Assembly: GCF_012927085.1 (NCBI RefSeq)
Contig: NZ_JABBFX010000002.1
Span: forward strand, 992,001 to 1,056,000
Source: Ramlibacter agri
GTDB lineage: Bacteria; Pseudomonadota; Gammaproteobacteria; Burkholderiales; Burkholderiaceae_C
Length of the DNA: 64,000 nucleotides
Reading direction: 5' to 3'
Below the pieces are notes generated by a model. That model saw nothing but the letters and a program-made list of their open reading frames with translations, searched no databases and was not told the DNA's origin. Below, piece after piece: positions 17,461 to 27,221 of the stretch. A program made the translations under genes and the position numbers. Numbering within the stretch: the stretch's first letter is position 1; every line of letters starts with the position of its first letter.

Positions 17461-17492
17461 GCGCAGTCGCGCGCATGGGCGTGCGACTGCGC
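17461..17492. terminator. hairpin downstream of polA
   Basis: GCGCAGTCGC and GCGACTGCGC form a perfect 10-bp stem with a 12-base loop just past the polA stop. No T tract is present, so the terminator role is inferred from position. Confidence 0.45.
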
Positions 17493-17503
17493 CTACGCCG
17501 GGC

Positions 17504-20335
17504 TCAGTGCGCTTCTTCCCAGTTCGCCCCCACGCCGATCTCCGCCAGCAGCGGCACCTGCAATTCGGCGACGCTGGCCATCAGGCGCGGGATCTCGGCC
17601 TTCAGCCAGTCGACTTCGTCTTCCGGCACTTCGAACACCAGTTCGTCGTGCACCTGCATGATCATCTTCGTGCGGCGCTGCTCGCGGTCTAGCGTCTCCT
17701 GCACCTTGACCATCGACAGCTTGATCAGGTCGGCCGCCGTGCCCTGCATCGGCGCGTTGATGGCCTGGCGCTCGGCGCTGCCGCGGCGCGGGCCGTTGGG
17801 CGAGTTGATCTCCGGCAGGTACAGGCGCCGGCCGAACACGGTCTCGACGTAGCCGCGGCTCTTGGCCGCCAGGCGCGTCTCGTCCATGTAGGTCTTCACG
17901 CCCGGGTAGCGCTGGAAGTAGCGGTCGATGTAGCTCTTCGCCGCGGCATTCTCGATGCCGAGGTTGCGCGCCAGTCCGAAGCTGCTCATGCCGTAGATCA
18001 GGCCGAAGTTGATGACCTTGGCGTAGCGGCGCTGCTCGCTCGACACCTGCTCCACCGGCACGCCGAACACTTCCGAGGCCGTCGCGCGGTGCACGTCGAT
18101 GTTCTCGCGAAAGGCGCGCAGCAGCGCCTCGTCCTCGCTGATGTGCGCCATGATCCGCAGCTCGATCTGGCTGTAGTCGGCGCTGGCGATGCGGTGCCCG
18201 GCCGGCGCGATGAAGGCCTCGCGCACGCGCCGGCCTTCGGCCGTGCGGACCGGGATGTTCTGCAGGTTGGGGTCGTTGCTGGAAAGCCGCCCCGTGACCG
18301 CCACCGCCTGCGCGTAGTGCGTGTGCACGCGGCCGGTCCTGGGGTGCGCCAGCTGCGCCAGCTTGTCAGTGTAGGTTCCCTTCAGCTTGGCCAGGCTGCG
18401 ATGCTCCAGCACCTTGGCCGGCAGCGGGTAGTCGTCCGCCAGCTTCTCCAGCACCTCTTCGTCGGTGCTCGGCGCGCCGCTGGCGGTCTTCTTCACCACC
18501 GGCAGGCCCAGCTTGACGAACAGGATCTCGCCCAGCTGCTTGGGGCTGCCCAGGTTGAACGGCTGGCCCGCAAGCTCGTGCGCATCGCGTTCCAGCTGCA
18601 CGATGCGGTGGCCCAGGTCCTTGCTTTGCCGCTCGAGCTCCGTGCCGTCGATCAGCACGCCATTGCGCTCGATGCGGTACAGCGCCTCGCTGCTCCGGAT
18701 CTCCAGGTCGTAGATGAACTTCAGCTTGCTGTCCTGCTCCAGCCGCGGCCACAGCACGCGATGCACGTCGATGGTCTGGTCCGAGTCCTCGCAGGAATAT
18801 TCGGCCGCCTTGTCGATGCTCACCTGGTTGAAGGTGATCTGGTGCACGCCCTTGCCGGCGATCGTCTCGTAGTCGATGCCAGTGCGGCCCAGGTGCCGCT
18901 CGGCGAGGCTCGCCAGGCCGTGCGGCTTGTGCACTTCCAGCACGTAGCTTTGCAGCATCGTGTCATGCACGTAGCCGCGCACCTCGATGCCGTGGTTGGC
19001 GAACACGTGGCGGTCGTACTTCACGTGCTGGCCGAGCTTGTGCTTTTCGGGGTTCTCCAGCCAGGGCTTCAGCTTCGCCAGCACTTCTTCCAGCGGCAGC
19101 TGCTCGGGCGCGTCCGGATAGTTGTGGCCCAGCGGGATGTAGCAGGCCACGCCCGGCTCGGTGCTGAAGGACAGGCCGACGATGTCTGCCCGCATCTCGT
19201 CCAGCGAATTCGTCTCGGTGTCCAGCGCCACCAGCGGCGCGGCCTCGATGCGCGCGAGCCAGGTGTCGAAGGCTTCCCAGGTGAACACCGTGTCGTACTG
19301 CAGGTTGGTCACCTGCGACGGGCCACTCAGGTCCGGCTCGTCGAACAGGCCGGCGGGCTGGCGCTCGCCGGGGCCGACCTTCTTGCGGCTCTGGTGTTCC
19401 TCCAGCAGCTCAGGCGGCACGTCGTGCGTCTCGAGCTGCTTCACCAGGCCCTTGAAGCCGTAGCGCTCGTAGAACTCCTTGAGCTTCTCGCTGTCCTGGC
19501 CGTTGATGACGATGTCTTCCAGCGCCGGGAAGCCGGGGATGTGGTCCTTCAGGTCGCAGTCGGTGCGGATGGTGACCAGCGCGCGGCCCTTGGGCAGCCA
19601 GTCCAGCGCCTTGCGCAGGTTCTCGCCGACGGCGCCCTTCACCTTGTCGGCGTTGGCGACCAGGTTGTCGACCGAGCCCCATTCCTGCAGCAGCTTCACC
19701 GCCGTCTTGGGGCCGACCTTGTTCACGCCCGGCACGTTGTCGACCGTGTCGCCCACCAGCGTCTGGTAGTCCACCATCAGCCGCGGCGGCACGCCGAACT
19801 CGGCCTCGACGCCGGCGACGTCGCGGCGGCGGTCGTTCATCGTGTCGATGACGGTCACGCTCTCGTTCACCAGCTGCGACAGGTCCTTGTCGCCGCTGGA
19901 GATGATGGTGCGCATGCCATGCCGGGTGCCCAGGCAGGCCAGCGTGCCGATGACGTCGTCGGCTTCCACGCCGGGCACGTTCAGCACCTTCCAGCCCAGG
20001 AGGCGAACCACTTCGTGGATCGGGTCGATCTGCGTGCGCAGGTCGGGCGGCATCGGCGAACGGGTCGCCTTGTACTCGGGGTAGAGCTCGTCGCGGAAGG
20101 TGCCGCCGGGCGCGTCGAAGATGCAGGCCGCGTAGTCGGCGCGCACGTCCTTGCGCAGCTTCTGCATCATGTTGATCATGCCGCGGATGGCGCCCGTCGC
20201 CGCGCTGGCGGGGTCGCCCGGCACCGCGCGCAGGTCCGGCATGGCGTGGAATGCGCGGTACAGGTAGCTGGAACCGTCCACCAGCAGAAGGGTTTTCGGT
20301 TCGGGTTGGGGAACGTGATCGTCCGTGTTGCTCAT
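17504..20335 (-). CDS. polA: DNA polymerase I
   Basis: A 943-residue full-length DNA polymerase I. The N-terminal 5'-3' exonuclease starts with [16 protein letters not shown] and contains [11 protein letters not shown] and [12 protein letters not shown]. The middle domain has an intact proofreading motif with [12 protein letters not shown] (around residue 370), so 3'-5' exonuclease is probably active. The polymerase domain has [24 protein letters not shown] (around 720) and VHDELVFE. It fills gaps in repair and removes RNA primers. The start MSNTDD at 20335 is chosen because the exonuclease fold follows directly; the frame stays open further upstream. Confidence 0.96.
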   Translation of the reverse strand: MSNTDDHVPQPEPKTLLLVDGSSYLYRAFHAMPDLRAVPGDPASAATGAIRGMINMMQKLRKDVRADYAACIFDAPGGTFRDELYPEYKATRSPMPPDLRTQIDPIHEVVRLLGWKVLNVPGVEADDVIGTLACLGTRHGMRTIISSGDKDLSQLVNESVTVIDTMNDRRRDVAGVEAEFGVPPRLMVDYQTLVGDTVDNVPGVNKVGPKTAVKLLQEWGSVDNLVANADKVKGAVGENLRKALDWLPKGRALVTIRTDCDLKDHIPGFPALEDIVINGQDSEKLKEFYERYGFKGLVKQLETHDVPPELLEEHQSRKKVGPGERQPAGLFDEPDLSGPSQVTNLQYDTVFTWEAFDTWLARIEAAPLVALDTETNSLDEMRADIVGLSFSTEPGVACYIPLGHNYPDAPEQLPLEEVLAKLKPWLENPEKHKLGQHVKYDRHVFANHGIEVRGYVHDTMLQSYVLEVHKPHGLASLAERHLGRTGIDYETIAGKGVHQITFNQVSIDKAAEYSCEDSDQTIDVHRVLWPRLEQDSKLKFIYDLEIRSSEALYRIERNGVLIDGTELERQSKDLGHRIVQLERDAHELAGQPFNLGSPKQLGEILFVKLGLPVVKKTASGAPSTDEEVLEKLADDYPLPAKVLEHRSLAKLKGTYTDKLAQLAHPRTGRVHTHYAQAVAVTGRLSSNDPNLQNIPVRTAEGRRVREAFIAPAGHRIASADYSQIELRIMAHISEDEALLRAFRENIDVHRATASEVFGVPVEQVSSEQRRYAKVINFGLIYGMSSFGLARNLGIENAAAKSYIDRYFQRYPGVKTYMDETRLAAKSRGYVETVFGRRLYLPEINSPNGPRRGSAERQAINAPMQGTAADLIKLSMVKVQETLDREQRRTKMIMQVHDELVFEVPEDEVDWLKAEIPRLMASVAELQVPLLAEIGVGANWEEAH

Positions 20336-20382
20336 AGGGGATTCGGGCAGTATGGCCTTCAAGCGGGCCTGTGGCGCCAGCC

Positions 20383-20388
20383 TACAAT
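20383..20388 (+). promoter_or_regulatory. candidate -10 element of a leaderless transcript
   Basis: TACAAT ends 7 bases before the ATG at 20396 and no ribosome site lies between. A TTCAAG at 20358 could be a weak -35 with 19-base spacing. Confidence 0.4.
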
Positions 20389-20395
20389 TGTGCCC

Positions 20396-20713
20396 ATGCG
20401 CAAGATCCTGTTCGTGGCAGCCGTTTTTCCGCTGGCCGTGCTCGCCCAGACCGGCCAGGCGCCGGCCGAGGACAAGCCGGTCAAGAAAGAACGGCCGGAC
20501 CAGAAGATCGAGCGCATCCACATCGACGACGGCGGCGCCACCATCGACGAACTCCGCGTCGGCGGGCAAAGCCAGAACGTCACCGTCAAGCCGTCCGGCA
20601 ACGCGCCGGCCTACGAGATGCAACCCAGCGACGGCGCGCGCAGCCGGCCCAGCGAAGACCGCCAGGGCGACCTCGGCAAGAGCCAGCGCGTCTGGAACGT
20701 GCTGAAATTCTGA
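20396..20713 (+). CDS. small exported protein, DUF2782-like
   Basis: A 105-residue protein with a short signal peptide ([18 protein letters not shown]) and a hydrophilic mature part including [20 protein letters not shown] and NAPAYEMQP. This pattern fits the DUF2782 family of small exported proteins of unknown function in beta- and gammaproteobacteria, which commonly lie by polA and thrB. It is followed after one base by the homoserine kinase gene. The ATG lacks a ribosome site, and a -10-like TACAAT stands 7 bases upstream. Confidence 0.68.
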   Translation: MRKILFVAAVFPLAVLAQTGQAPAEDKPVKKERPDQKIERIHIDDGGATIDELRVGGQSQNVTVKPSGNAPAYEMQPSDGARSRPSEDRQGDLGKSQRVWNVLKF

Positions 20714-20714
20714 G

Positions 20715-21689
20715 ATGGCTGTATTCACCGAAGTCTCGGCCGACGAGGCGCGCGCGCTGCTGCGCGCCTTGAAACTGGGCGAGCTGCGCGAATTGCGCGG
20801 CATCCAGAGCGGCATCGAGAACACCAACTATTTCGTCACCGCCGAAGACATGTTCGGCGCCACCGAATACGTCCTGACCCTGTTCGAGCGCCTCACCGCA
20901 GAACAGCTGCCGTTCTACCTGCACCTGATGAAGCACCTGGCGCAGCACGGCATCCCGGTGCCGGACCCGGCGGCGGACAAGGACGGCGACATCCTGCACA
21001 CTGTGGCCGGCAAGCCCGCCGCCCTGGTGAACAAGCTGGCCGGCGGCCACGAGCTCGCTCCCGGCCCGGACCATTGCAGCCAGGTGGGCGCCATGCTGGC
21101 GCGCATGCACCTGGCCGGCCGCGACTACAAGCGCCACCAGCCCAACCTGCGCAGCCTGGCCTGGTGGAACGAGACGGTGCCGGTGGTGCTGCCCTTCCTG
21201 GAGCCGGAACAGGCGGCCCTGCTGCGCAGCGAGCTGGCCTTCCAGAACCACGTGGCCGGCAGCTCCGCCTGGCAGGCGCTGCCGCGCGGCCCGGTGCACG
21301 CCGACCTGTTCCGCGACAACGTGATGTTCGACGGCGGCCAGCTGACCGGCTTCTTCGACTTCTACTTCGCCGGCATCGACGCCTGGCTGTTCGACCTGGC
21401 CGTCTGCCTGAACGACTGGGCGATCGACCTGCCCACCGGCCGGCACGACCCCGAGCGGGCCCGCGCCTTCGTCGCGGCCTATGCCTCGGTGCGGCCGTTG
21501 ACGGCGGCGGAGCGCCAGCTGCTGCCGGCGATGCTGCGCGCCGGCGCGCTGCGCTTCTGGATCTCGCGCCTGTGGGACTTCCACCTGCCGCGCGAGGCTT
21601 CGCTGCTGAAGCCGCACGACCCCACCCACTTCGAGCGCGTGCTGCGGCAGCGCATCGCGCAGCCGGTCACGGCCGCCGCCCTCGGCTGA
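20715..21689 (+). CDS. thrB: homoserine kinase (aminoglycoside-phosphotransferase type)
   Basis: A 324-residue kinase of the APH/ChoK fold. [13 protein letters not shown] is the nucleotide-loop start of this ThrB type, [12 protein letters not shown] is the catalytic loop with the Asp, and GFFDFYFAG the metal-binding segment. It phosphorylates homoserine in threonine synthesis. The gene begins one base after the small exported-protein gene and has no ribosome site of its own, which suggests translational coupling. The polA side and this arrangement are typical for Comamonadaceae. Confidence 0.93.
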   Translation: MAVFTEVSADEARALLRALKLGELRELRGIQSGIENTNYFVTAEDMFGATEYVLTLFERLTAEQLPFYLHLMKHLAQHGIPVPDPAADKDGDILHTVAGKPAALVNKLAGGHELAPGPDHCSQVGAMLARMHLAGRDYKRHQPNLRSLAWWNETVPVVLPFLEPEQAALLRSELAFQNHVAGSSAWQALPRGPVHADLFRDNVMFDGGQLTGFFDFYFAGIDAWLFDLAVCLNDWAIDLPTGRHDPERARAFVAAYASVRPLTAAERQLLPAMLRAGALRFWISRLWDFHLPREASLLKPHDPTHFERVLRQRIAQPVTAAALG

Positions 21690-21813
21690 ACGTGCCGGCC
21701 CGCGCAGGTATCGCTTGCGGGGGCTTGGCGTTAAATTTGTCACGCAGTCCCGCCGCCGCTGCGGATAGGCTACCCTGCGCGAGCCCCCGAACCCCCACCA
21801 GCAGTCCCCGTTC

Positions 21814-22578
21814 GTGAAACTGAACATCGTCCCCGCGCGTACCGGCATCCAATGGGTCAAGCTCGGTGTCCAGGCCTTCTTCCGCCAGCCCCTGGGGCTG
21901 ACCGGGCTGGTCTTCATGTATGGCGCGGTCTACGCGCTGCTCGCCGCGATCCCGCTGGTGGGCGTGGTGGCGCTGGCGGTGCTGACGCCGGCGGCGACGC
22001 TGGGCATGTTCGTCGCCACCGAGCGCGTGTCCAACGGCACTTTCCCCATGCCTTCGGTGTTCCTCGCCGGCTTCCGCTCGGGCTCGCAGTGCTCGCGCTC
22101 CATGTTGATCCTGGGCGCCATCCACGTCGGCGTGCTGGTCGTGCTGCTGGGCGCGCTGACGCTGTTCTTCCCCGGCGCGCCGATCGAGATCACCGAAGCC
22201 ACCGGCAGCACGCCGGCCCAGGTGCAGGTGTCGCCGATGCTGTTCGTCGCTTCGGCGCTGCAGCTGCCGCTGCTGGTGCTGTTCGCCTTCGCGCCGGCGC
22301 TGGTCTACTGGCACGGCGTCGCGCCGGTGAAGAGCCTGTTCTTCAGCGCCATCGCCTTCTGGCGCAACTTGCGCGCCTTCTTCGTCTATGCGGCGGCCTG
22401 GGTGCTGCTGCTGTCGGCGCTGCTGCTGCTGCTGCTGCTCGTGTCCGCGGGCAACCGCATGGTGATGGTGCAGTTCCTGGCGCCCTTCAGCCTGGTGTTC
22501 CTGGGGATGCTGTTCACGTCCCTGTATTTCTCGTTCCGCGACACCTTCGTCGCTACCCCACCGCCGGAAACTTCCTGA
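21814..22578 (+). CDS. BPSS1780-type inner membrane protein
   Basis: A 254-residue protein with about five or six membrane segments. The start KLNIVPARTGIQWVKLG and the following FFRQPLGLTGLVFMYGAVY fit the BPSS1780 family of membrane proteins, which is common in Burkholderiales and of unknown function. A run of Leu codons near 22420-22440 encodes an all-Leu segment of a helix. The start is GTG at 21814. It lies between homoserine kinase and a FecR-like protein gene on the same strand. Confidence 0.78.
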   Translation: MKLNIVPARTGIQWVKLGVQAFFRQPLGLTGLVFMYGAVYALLAAIPLVGVVALAVLTPAATLGMFVATERVSNGTFPMPSVFLAGFRSGSQCSRSMLILGAIHVGVLVVLLGALTLFFPGAPIEITEATGSTPAQVQVSPMLFVASALQLPLLVLFAFAPALVYWHGVAPVKSLFFSAIAFWRNLRAFFVYAAAWVLLLSALLLLLLLVSAGNRMVMVQFLAPFSLVFLGMLFTSLYFSFRDTFVATPPPETS

Positions 22579-22591
22579 GGAGCATGACCCC

Positions 22592-23311
22592 ATGAGCACG
22601 CACACCCTGCTTGGCCGCACCGAGGACGAGGTGCTCTGGTTCCGGCGCCGTGGCGTGCTGCAGGCCGCGGCGGCCTGGGCGGCGATGGGCGGCTTCGGCG
22701 CCGCCCAGGCCCAGCAGCGCAGCAACATCGTGGCCATGCAGGGCGACGCGCTGCTCAATGGCGCGCCGCTGCGGCGCGAACAGGTGATCCAGACCGGCGA
22801 CAGCATCCAGACCGGGCCGGGCTCCAACCTGTCCTTCGTGATCGGCAATGCCGCGCTGCACGTGCGCGAGAACTCGCGCATCACCGTGGAGCGCGGGCAG
22901 ACGCTGAACACCATCGCCATCCTGCGCATGCTGACCGGCGCGGTGGTGAGCGTGTGGGGGCGCGGCAGCAGCCGGCAGATCGTCACGCCCACGCTGACCG
23001 CCGGCATCCGCGGCACCGGCACCTACACCGAGATCTTTTCCGAGCAGTCCTACCGCAGCTACTTCTGCAACTGCTACGGCACGGTGGACCTGTCGGCCGG
23101 CCGGGACAGCACGACCTCGCAGGCCGAATACCACCAGTCCTTCTGGGCCGAACCGCAGCCCAATGCCGAAGGCCGCATCCTCACGCCGGCCAAGGCGATC
23201 AACCACACCGACGAGGAAGTGGAGTTCCTGGCCGGCCTGGTCGGCCAGCAGACGGCCTGGCAGATCGCCGGCCACAAGGGCGTGAAGGACGGCTCGGGCT
23301 ACCTCCGCTGA
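22592..23311 (+). CDS. FecR-domain protein with Tat-type signal
   Basis: A 239-residue protein with an FRRRGVLQAAAAWAAMGG N-terminal segment resembling a twin-arginine signal, cleaved near AQAQ. The mature part has the FecR-like beta-helix: ALLNGAPLRREQVIQTGDSI, SFVIGNAALHVRENSRITV and TPTLTAGIRGTGTY. FecR domains act as periplasmic scaffolds or signal transducers. No sigma factor gene is next to it. A Cys pair (FCNCYG, around residue 150) could be a metal or disulfide site. The GAGGAG before the start spaces well for the ATG at 22592. Confidence 0.78.
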   Translation: MSTHTLLGRTEDEVLWFRRRGVLQAAAAWAAMGGFGAAQAQQRSNIVAMQGDALLNGAPLRREQVIQTGDSIQTGPGSNLSFVIGNAALHVRENSRITVERGQTLNTIAILRMLTGAVVSVWGRGSSRQIVTPTLTAGIRGTGTYTEIFSEQSYRSYFCNCYGTVDLSAGRDSTTSQAEYHQSFWAEPQPNAEGRILTPAKAINHTDEEVEFLAGLVGQQTAWQIAGHKGVKDGSGYLR

Positions 23312-23526
23312 GGCAAGCTCCGGCGCAAAAGCGCGGCGGCCGTGAGGAGTTCCTCGCCTTGGCGTGGCCTGCCGCGGGGATGGGCCGGCTTCTCCGATAT
23401 ATTCGTGCGCTCCGCGACGCTCCAGCAGCCGTCGATGCCACGGCATGCCTAGGTGATCAACCTAAGCAGTCCATGTAAGAACTTGTTACACTCCGAATTC
23501 CAGACCTGCGTGAGGAGGGGGTCGCC

Positions 23527-23985
23527 ATGATCAAGTCCAACAAGCCGTCGTTCGCCGATACCGAGCCGGCGTCGACCATTCCGCTGCACCTCGCGGGTGA
23601 CGCGGATTTCGACGCGCCTACGCAACCCATGCCGCTGCCCGCCTCCGCGCAGGCCGCCAAGCCCGCCATTCCCGAACTGAGCCTGTCGCTGGCGCCCATC
23701 GAGGCCGGCGAATACGAGCTGATGGCCGAACTGCGCAAGGAGAACCGGGTCTGCCCGCTGCCCACGCGCTGGCTGGAGTTCTATCGCATCCTGCAGGACG
23801 CGGCCGGCCGCGACCCGCTGCCCGCGCCCCCGCTGACCGGCTCCGCCTGGGCCGCCACCCCCGATTCCGCCAAGCGCCAGTGCTTCGTCGAGCAGGCGGA
23901 ATGGGTGGTGAAGCGCGGGCTGATCACCAAGGCGCACGAGTTCCTGTCGGCGCTGCCCAAGAGCGACTGGCAGTACGCGCACTGA
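23527..23985 (+). CDS. conserved hypothetical protein
   Basis: A 152-residue protein with an unstructured Pro/Ala-rich first third and a compact second half: ENRVCPLPTRWLEFYRIL, AKRQCFVEQAEWVVKRG and AHEFLSALPKSDWQYAH. No signal peptide. GAGGAGGG lies about 7 bases before the ATG at 23527, a strong ribosome site. The gene is convergent with uvrD, an arrangement seen in related genera. I do not recognise a function. Confidence 0.68.
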   Translation: MIKSNKPSFADTEPASTIPLHLAGDADFDAPTQPMPLPASAQAAKPAIPELSLSLAPIEAGEYELMAELRKENRVCPLPTRWLEFYRILQDAAGRDPLPAPPLTGSAWAATPDSAKRQCFVEQAEWVVKRGLITKAHEFLSALPKSDWQYAH

Positions 23986-23993
23986 GCGCGGGA

Positions 23994-24013
23994 GCCGGGG
24001 CCTCCGCCCCGGC
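23994..24013. terminator. bidirectional hairpin between convergent genes
   Basis: GCCGGGGC and GCCCCGGC with a 4-base loop lie between the stop of the hypothetical gene and the stop of uvrD. Only two T residues follow, so it is a moderate-confidence terminator. Confidence 0.5.
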
Positions 24014-24018
24014 TTGCA

Positions 24019-26403
24019 TCAAGTCACCGGCGTCAGCTTCGCCACCGAAAGCGCCAGCCACTTCGCGCCGTGGCGCGGGAAGTTGATGTGCGCCCGCGCG
24101 TCCTGGCCTGAGCCTTCCAGCGTCAGCACGGTCCCTTCCCCGAACTTGGTGTGGAACACCTTCATGCCCGCCTTCAGGCCGTGTGCGGGTTCGGATTTCT
24201 GCGGCGGCACCGGCGGGCTGGCGAAAGTCTCGCTGCTGCCGCGGCCATAGCCGGTGGCGGAGGAGTTGCCCGAGCGCGAAGTCGGGTAGCCCATGCCGAA
24301 GCCGAAGGCGGAGCCGCCGAAGCTCTGGTTCTTGGGCGTCAGCCACTTCAGCGCGTGTTCCGGCAGTTCGTCGAAAAAGCGGCTGCGCACGTTGTAGCGC
24401 GTCTGGCCATGCAGCAGCCGCGTCTGCGAGTGGCTCAGGTACAGGCGCTTGCGCGCGCGCGTGATCGCCACGTACATCAGGCGCCGTTCTTCTTCCAGGC
24501 CGCCGTAGTCGGCCAGCGAGCGCTCGCTGGGGAACAGGCCCTCTTCCAGGCCGCTCACGAACACGCAGTCGAATTCCAGGCCCTTGGCCGCGTGCACCGT
24601 CATCAGCTGCACCGCGTCCTGGCCGGCTTGCGCCTGGTTGTCGCCCGACTCCAGCGCCGCATGCGTGAGGAAAGCGGCCAGCGGCGACAGCGTCTCGCCG
24701 GTCTCGGCATCGGGCGGCACGTAGTCGGGCGCCGGCTCGTTCACTTCCGGCAGGCTCGGGTCCAGGCCCTGGCTGGCCGGGGACTGGCGCAGCACCGTCT
24801 TGCCCAGTTCGTCGACCGGCAGCGCCACGGCATCGCGCCCGAAGCCTTCCTGGGTGACGAAGCTCTCGGCCGCGTTGACCAGTTCTTCCAGGTTCTCGAT
24901 GCGGTCGGCGCCATCGCGCTCGGCCCGGTAGTGGTCGATGAGGCCGCTCTGCTGCAACATCACCTCGATGATCTCGCGCAAGGTGAGGCCTTCGGTCTCC
25001 TTGCGCATGGCCTCGACCTTCGCCACGAAGGCCGCCAGGTTGGCGCCGGCCTTGCCCGTGGTCTGCGCCACCGCGTCGTGCAGCGAGCTGCCGGCAGTGC
25101 GCGCGGCATCCTGCAACTGCTCGATGCTGCGCGCGCCGATGCCGCGCGCCGGGAAATTGACGACACGCAGGAAGCTGGTGTCGTCGCTCGGGTTCTCGAG
25201 CAGCCGCAGGTAAGCCAGCGCGTGCTTGATTTCGGCCCGCTCGAAGAAGCGCAGGCCACCGTACACGCGATACGGAACCGCGGCGTTGAACAGCGCGGTT
25301 TCGACCACCCGGCTCTGCGCGTTGCTGCGATAGAGGATGGCGATCTCGTTGCGGCGGTTGTCATCGCGCACCAGGTTGCGCACCTCCTCCACCATCCACT
25401 GCGCTTCCGCCATGTCGGTGGGCGCTTCGTAGATGCGCACCGGCTCGCCGGCGCCCTGGTCGGTGCGCAGGTTCTTGCCCAGGCGCGTCTTGTTGTGCGC
25501 GATCAGCTCGTTGGCCGAGTCGAGGATGTTGCTGTAGCTGCGATAGTTCTGCTCCAGCTTGATCTGGTGCCGCACGCTGAACTCGCTGACGAAATCGGAC
25601 ATGTTGCCCACGCGCGCGCCGCGGAAGGCATAGATGCTCTGGTCGTCGTCACCGACGGCGAGCACCGAGTTCTGCGCGCCGGCGAACATCTTGATCCAGG
25701 CGTACTGCAGCTTGTTGGTGTCCTGGAACTCGTCGATCAGGATGTGGTGGAAGCGGCGTTGGTAGTGCTCGCGGATCGGGTCGTTGTCGCGCAGCACCTC
25801 GTAGCTGCGCAGCATCAGCTCCGCGAAATCCACCACGCCTTCGCGCTGGCACTGCTCTTCGTACAGCTGGTAGATCTCCACCTTGCGGCGGTCTTCCTCG
25901 GTGCGCACGTCGACGGCGTTCGGGCGCAGGCCCTCTTCCTTCAGGCCGGCGATGTACCACTGCGTTTCCTTGGCCGGGAAACGCTCCTCGTCGACGTTGT
26001 TCTGCTTCATCAGCCGCTTGATGGCGGACAGCTGGTCCTGCGTGTCGAGGATCTGGAAGCTCTGCGGCAGGTTGGCCAGCTTGTAGTGCGCGCGCAGGAA
26101 GCGGTTGCACAGGCCGTGGAAGGTGCCGATCCACATGCCGCGCACGTTGACCGGCAGCATCGCCGCCAGCCGTGTCATCATTTCCTTGGCCGCCTTGTTG
26201 GTAAAGGTCACGGCCATCACGTTGCCGGGGCCGATCTGGCCGGTGGCCAGCAGCCAGGCGATGCGGGTGGTCAGCACGCGGGTCTTGCCGGAACCGGCGC
26301 CCGCGAGGATCAGGGCGTGTTCGTTGGGCAGGGTGACTGCGGCGCGCTGCTCGGGATTCAGGCTTTGCAGCAGCGGGGACTCGGCGGCGACTTCTGGGAA
26401 CAT
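24019..26403 (-). CDS. uvrD: DNA helicase II (UvrD/PcrA)
   Basis: A 794-residue SF1A helicase. Motifs: LAGAGSGKTRVL (33-44), DEFQDTNKLQ, GDDDQSIYAFRGA, VHAAKGLEFD and MYVAITRARKRL. The last 50 residues (AHGLKAGMKVFHTKFGEGTV...) are the Tudor-like tail typical of UvrD/PcrA. It works in nucleotide-excision and mismatch repair. The start at 26403 directly precedes the conserved LNPEQRAAV helix. There is no ribosome site, but TACAAT lies 5 bases upstream, suggesting a leaderless mRNA; the divergent gene starts only 28 bases away. Confidence 0.93.
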   Translation of the reverse strand: MFPEVAAESPLLQSLNPEQRAAVTLPNEHALILAGAGSGKTRVLTTRIAWLLATGQIGPGNVMAVTFTNKAAKEMMTRLAAMLPVNVRGMWIGTFHGLCNRFLRAHYKLANLPQSFQILDTQDQLSAIKRLMKQNNVDEERFPAKETQWYIAGLKEEGLRPNAVDVRTEEDRRKVEIYQLYEEQCQREGVVDFAELMLRSYEVLRDNDPIREHYQRRFHHILIDEFQDTNKLQYAWIKMFAGAQNSVLAVGDDDQSIYAFRGARVGNMSDFVSEFSVRHQIKLEQNYRSYSNILDSANELIAHNKTRLGKNLRTDQGAGEPVRIYEAPTDMAEAQWMVEEVRNLVRDDNRRNEIAILYRSNAQSRVVETALFNAAVPYRVYGGLRFFERAEIKHALAYLRLLENPSDDTSFLRVVNFPARGIGARSIEQLQDAARTAGSSLHDAVAQTTGKAGANLAAFVAKVEAMRKETEGLTLREIIEVMLQQSGLIDHYRAERDGADRIENLEELVNAAESFVTQEGFGRDAVALPVDELGKTVLRQSPASQGLDPSLPEVNEPAPDYVPPDAETGETLSPLAAFLTHAALESGDNQAQAGQDAVQLMTVHAAKGLEFDCVFVSGLEEGLFPSERSLADYGGLEEERRLMYVAITRARKRLYLSHSQTRLLHGQTRYNVRSRFFDELPEHALKWLTPKNQSFGGSAFGFGMGYPTSRSGNSSATGYGRGSSETFASPPVPPQKSEPAHGLKAGMKVFHTKFGEGTVLTLEGSGQDARAHINFPRHGAKWLALSVAKLTPVT

Positions 26404-26408
26404 GAAGC

Positions 26409-26414
26409 ATTGTA
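26409..26414 (-). promoter_or_regulatory. candidate -10 element for uvrD
   Basis: On the minus strand TACAAT ends 5 bases before the uvrD ATG. The position implies transcription starting at or next to the start codon. No good -35 was found. Confidence 0.4.
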
Positions 26415-26431
26415 GAAACTCAGCATCAACG

Positions 26432-27085
26432 ATGGTCCGCATTCCGCTTATCGCCGCCCTGCTCGGGCTGGCCGCCGCCAGCGCGCACGCCCTGTGCACC
26501 AGCGACAAGGTGCCGCAAGCGCAGGCGCTGCTGGAGCGCTTCATCAATGCCGACTGCGAAGCCTGCTGGCGCGACCCGGCCACGCCCCAGGCGCCCGCGG
26601 GCACCTTGGCGCTGGACTGGGTGCTGCCCGGCGCCCAGGGCGAGAACGCGCCGCTGGCGACGGTGGCGGTCGACGAGGCGGCCGAGCGGCTCGCCTTCCT
26701 CAAGAAGACCCCGCCCGAGCGCGCCACCAGCGTAGCCAGCCGCCGCGCCGGCAAGGGAGCGCCGCTGCGCATCGCCCTGGGCGATGCCTTCAACGACTAC
26801 GTCGGCGTGTCGATGGAACTGAAAATGCCGGGCCAGGCGCGCTGGAACGCCTGGCTGCTACTGGTGGAGCAGTTGCCCGCCGGCGTCGAGGGCAGCCCGG
26901 TGCCGCGCAACCTGGTCCGTGGCGTGTTCCGGCCCGACTGGTCGCGCCCGGCTTCCGTGCTGGAAGAGACGCGCGCCATGCGGGTGGCCGAAGGCGTCCG
27001 GCCGGAACGGCTGCGCCTGGTGGCCGTGCTTCAAGATGGGCATGGCGAAATAAGGGCTATCACGGAAACCGGATGTCCCGAGTAG
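26432..27085 (+). CDS. exported hypothetical protein with CxxC
   Basis: A 217-residue protein with a signal peptide (cleavage near ASAHA, residue 20). [15 protein letters not shown] has a CxxC pair (Cys42, Cys45) close after the start of the mature chain, which recalls thioredoxin-like proteins, and LEERF-type helices precede it. The rest has no clear motif. A conserved periplasmic protein of Burkholderiales with possible redox function is my best guess. It is divergent from uvrD and ends at a clear terminator hairpin. Confidence 0.65.
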   Translation: MVRIPLIAALLGLAAASAHALCTSDKVPQAQALLERFINADCEACWRDPATPQAPAGTLALDWVLPGAQGENAPLATVAVDEAAERLAFLKKTPPERATSVASRRAGKGAPLRIALGDAFNDYVGVSMELKMPGQARWNAWLLLVEQLPAGVEGSPVPRNLVRGVFRPDWSRPASVLEETRAMRVAEGVRPERLRLVAVLQDGHGEIRAITETGCPE

Positions 27086-27108
27086 ACCGGCCGCAGTAGA
27101 ATCAGTCA

Positions 27109-27138
27109 CCGGGCCCAAGCATATGTGGTCCGGTTTTT
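27109..27138 (+). terminator. intrinsic terminator
   Basis: CCGGGCC and GGTCCGG form a 7-bp stem (one G-U pair) with an 11-base loop, followed by TTTTT. It ends the exported-protein gene; lying in the upstream region of guaC, it could also act as an attenuator for it. Confidence 0.7.
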
Positions 27139-27221
27139 CGTTTGCGGGCTCCCCACGAACGGCCGGGTCCCAGTCCAAGCGTCCACCTGTTCAACAACAG
27201 ACCTCCGGAGCCTGGAATCAA

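Noticed and set aside
18089..20713. 874-codon plus-strand frame opposite polA
   Set aside because: Only its last 105 codons (from 20396) are a real gene; the rest is antisense shadow of polA.
22415..22445. CTG-type repeat tract in the BPSS1780-type gene
   Set aside because: It encodes a run of Leu within a membrane helix; a composition effect rather than a contingency repeat.
24151..26415. 754-codon plus-strand frame opposite uvrD
   Set aside because: Low-complexity His/Arg/Gln composition and perfect overlap with the helicase gene mark it as an antisense shadow.
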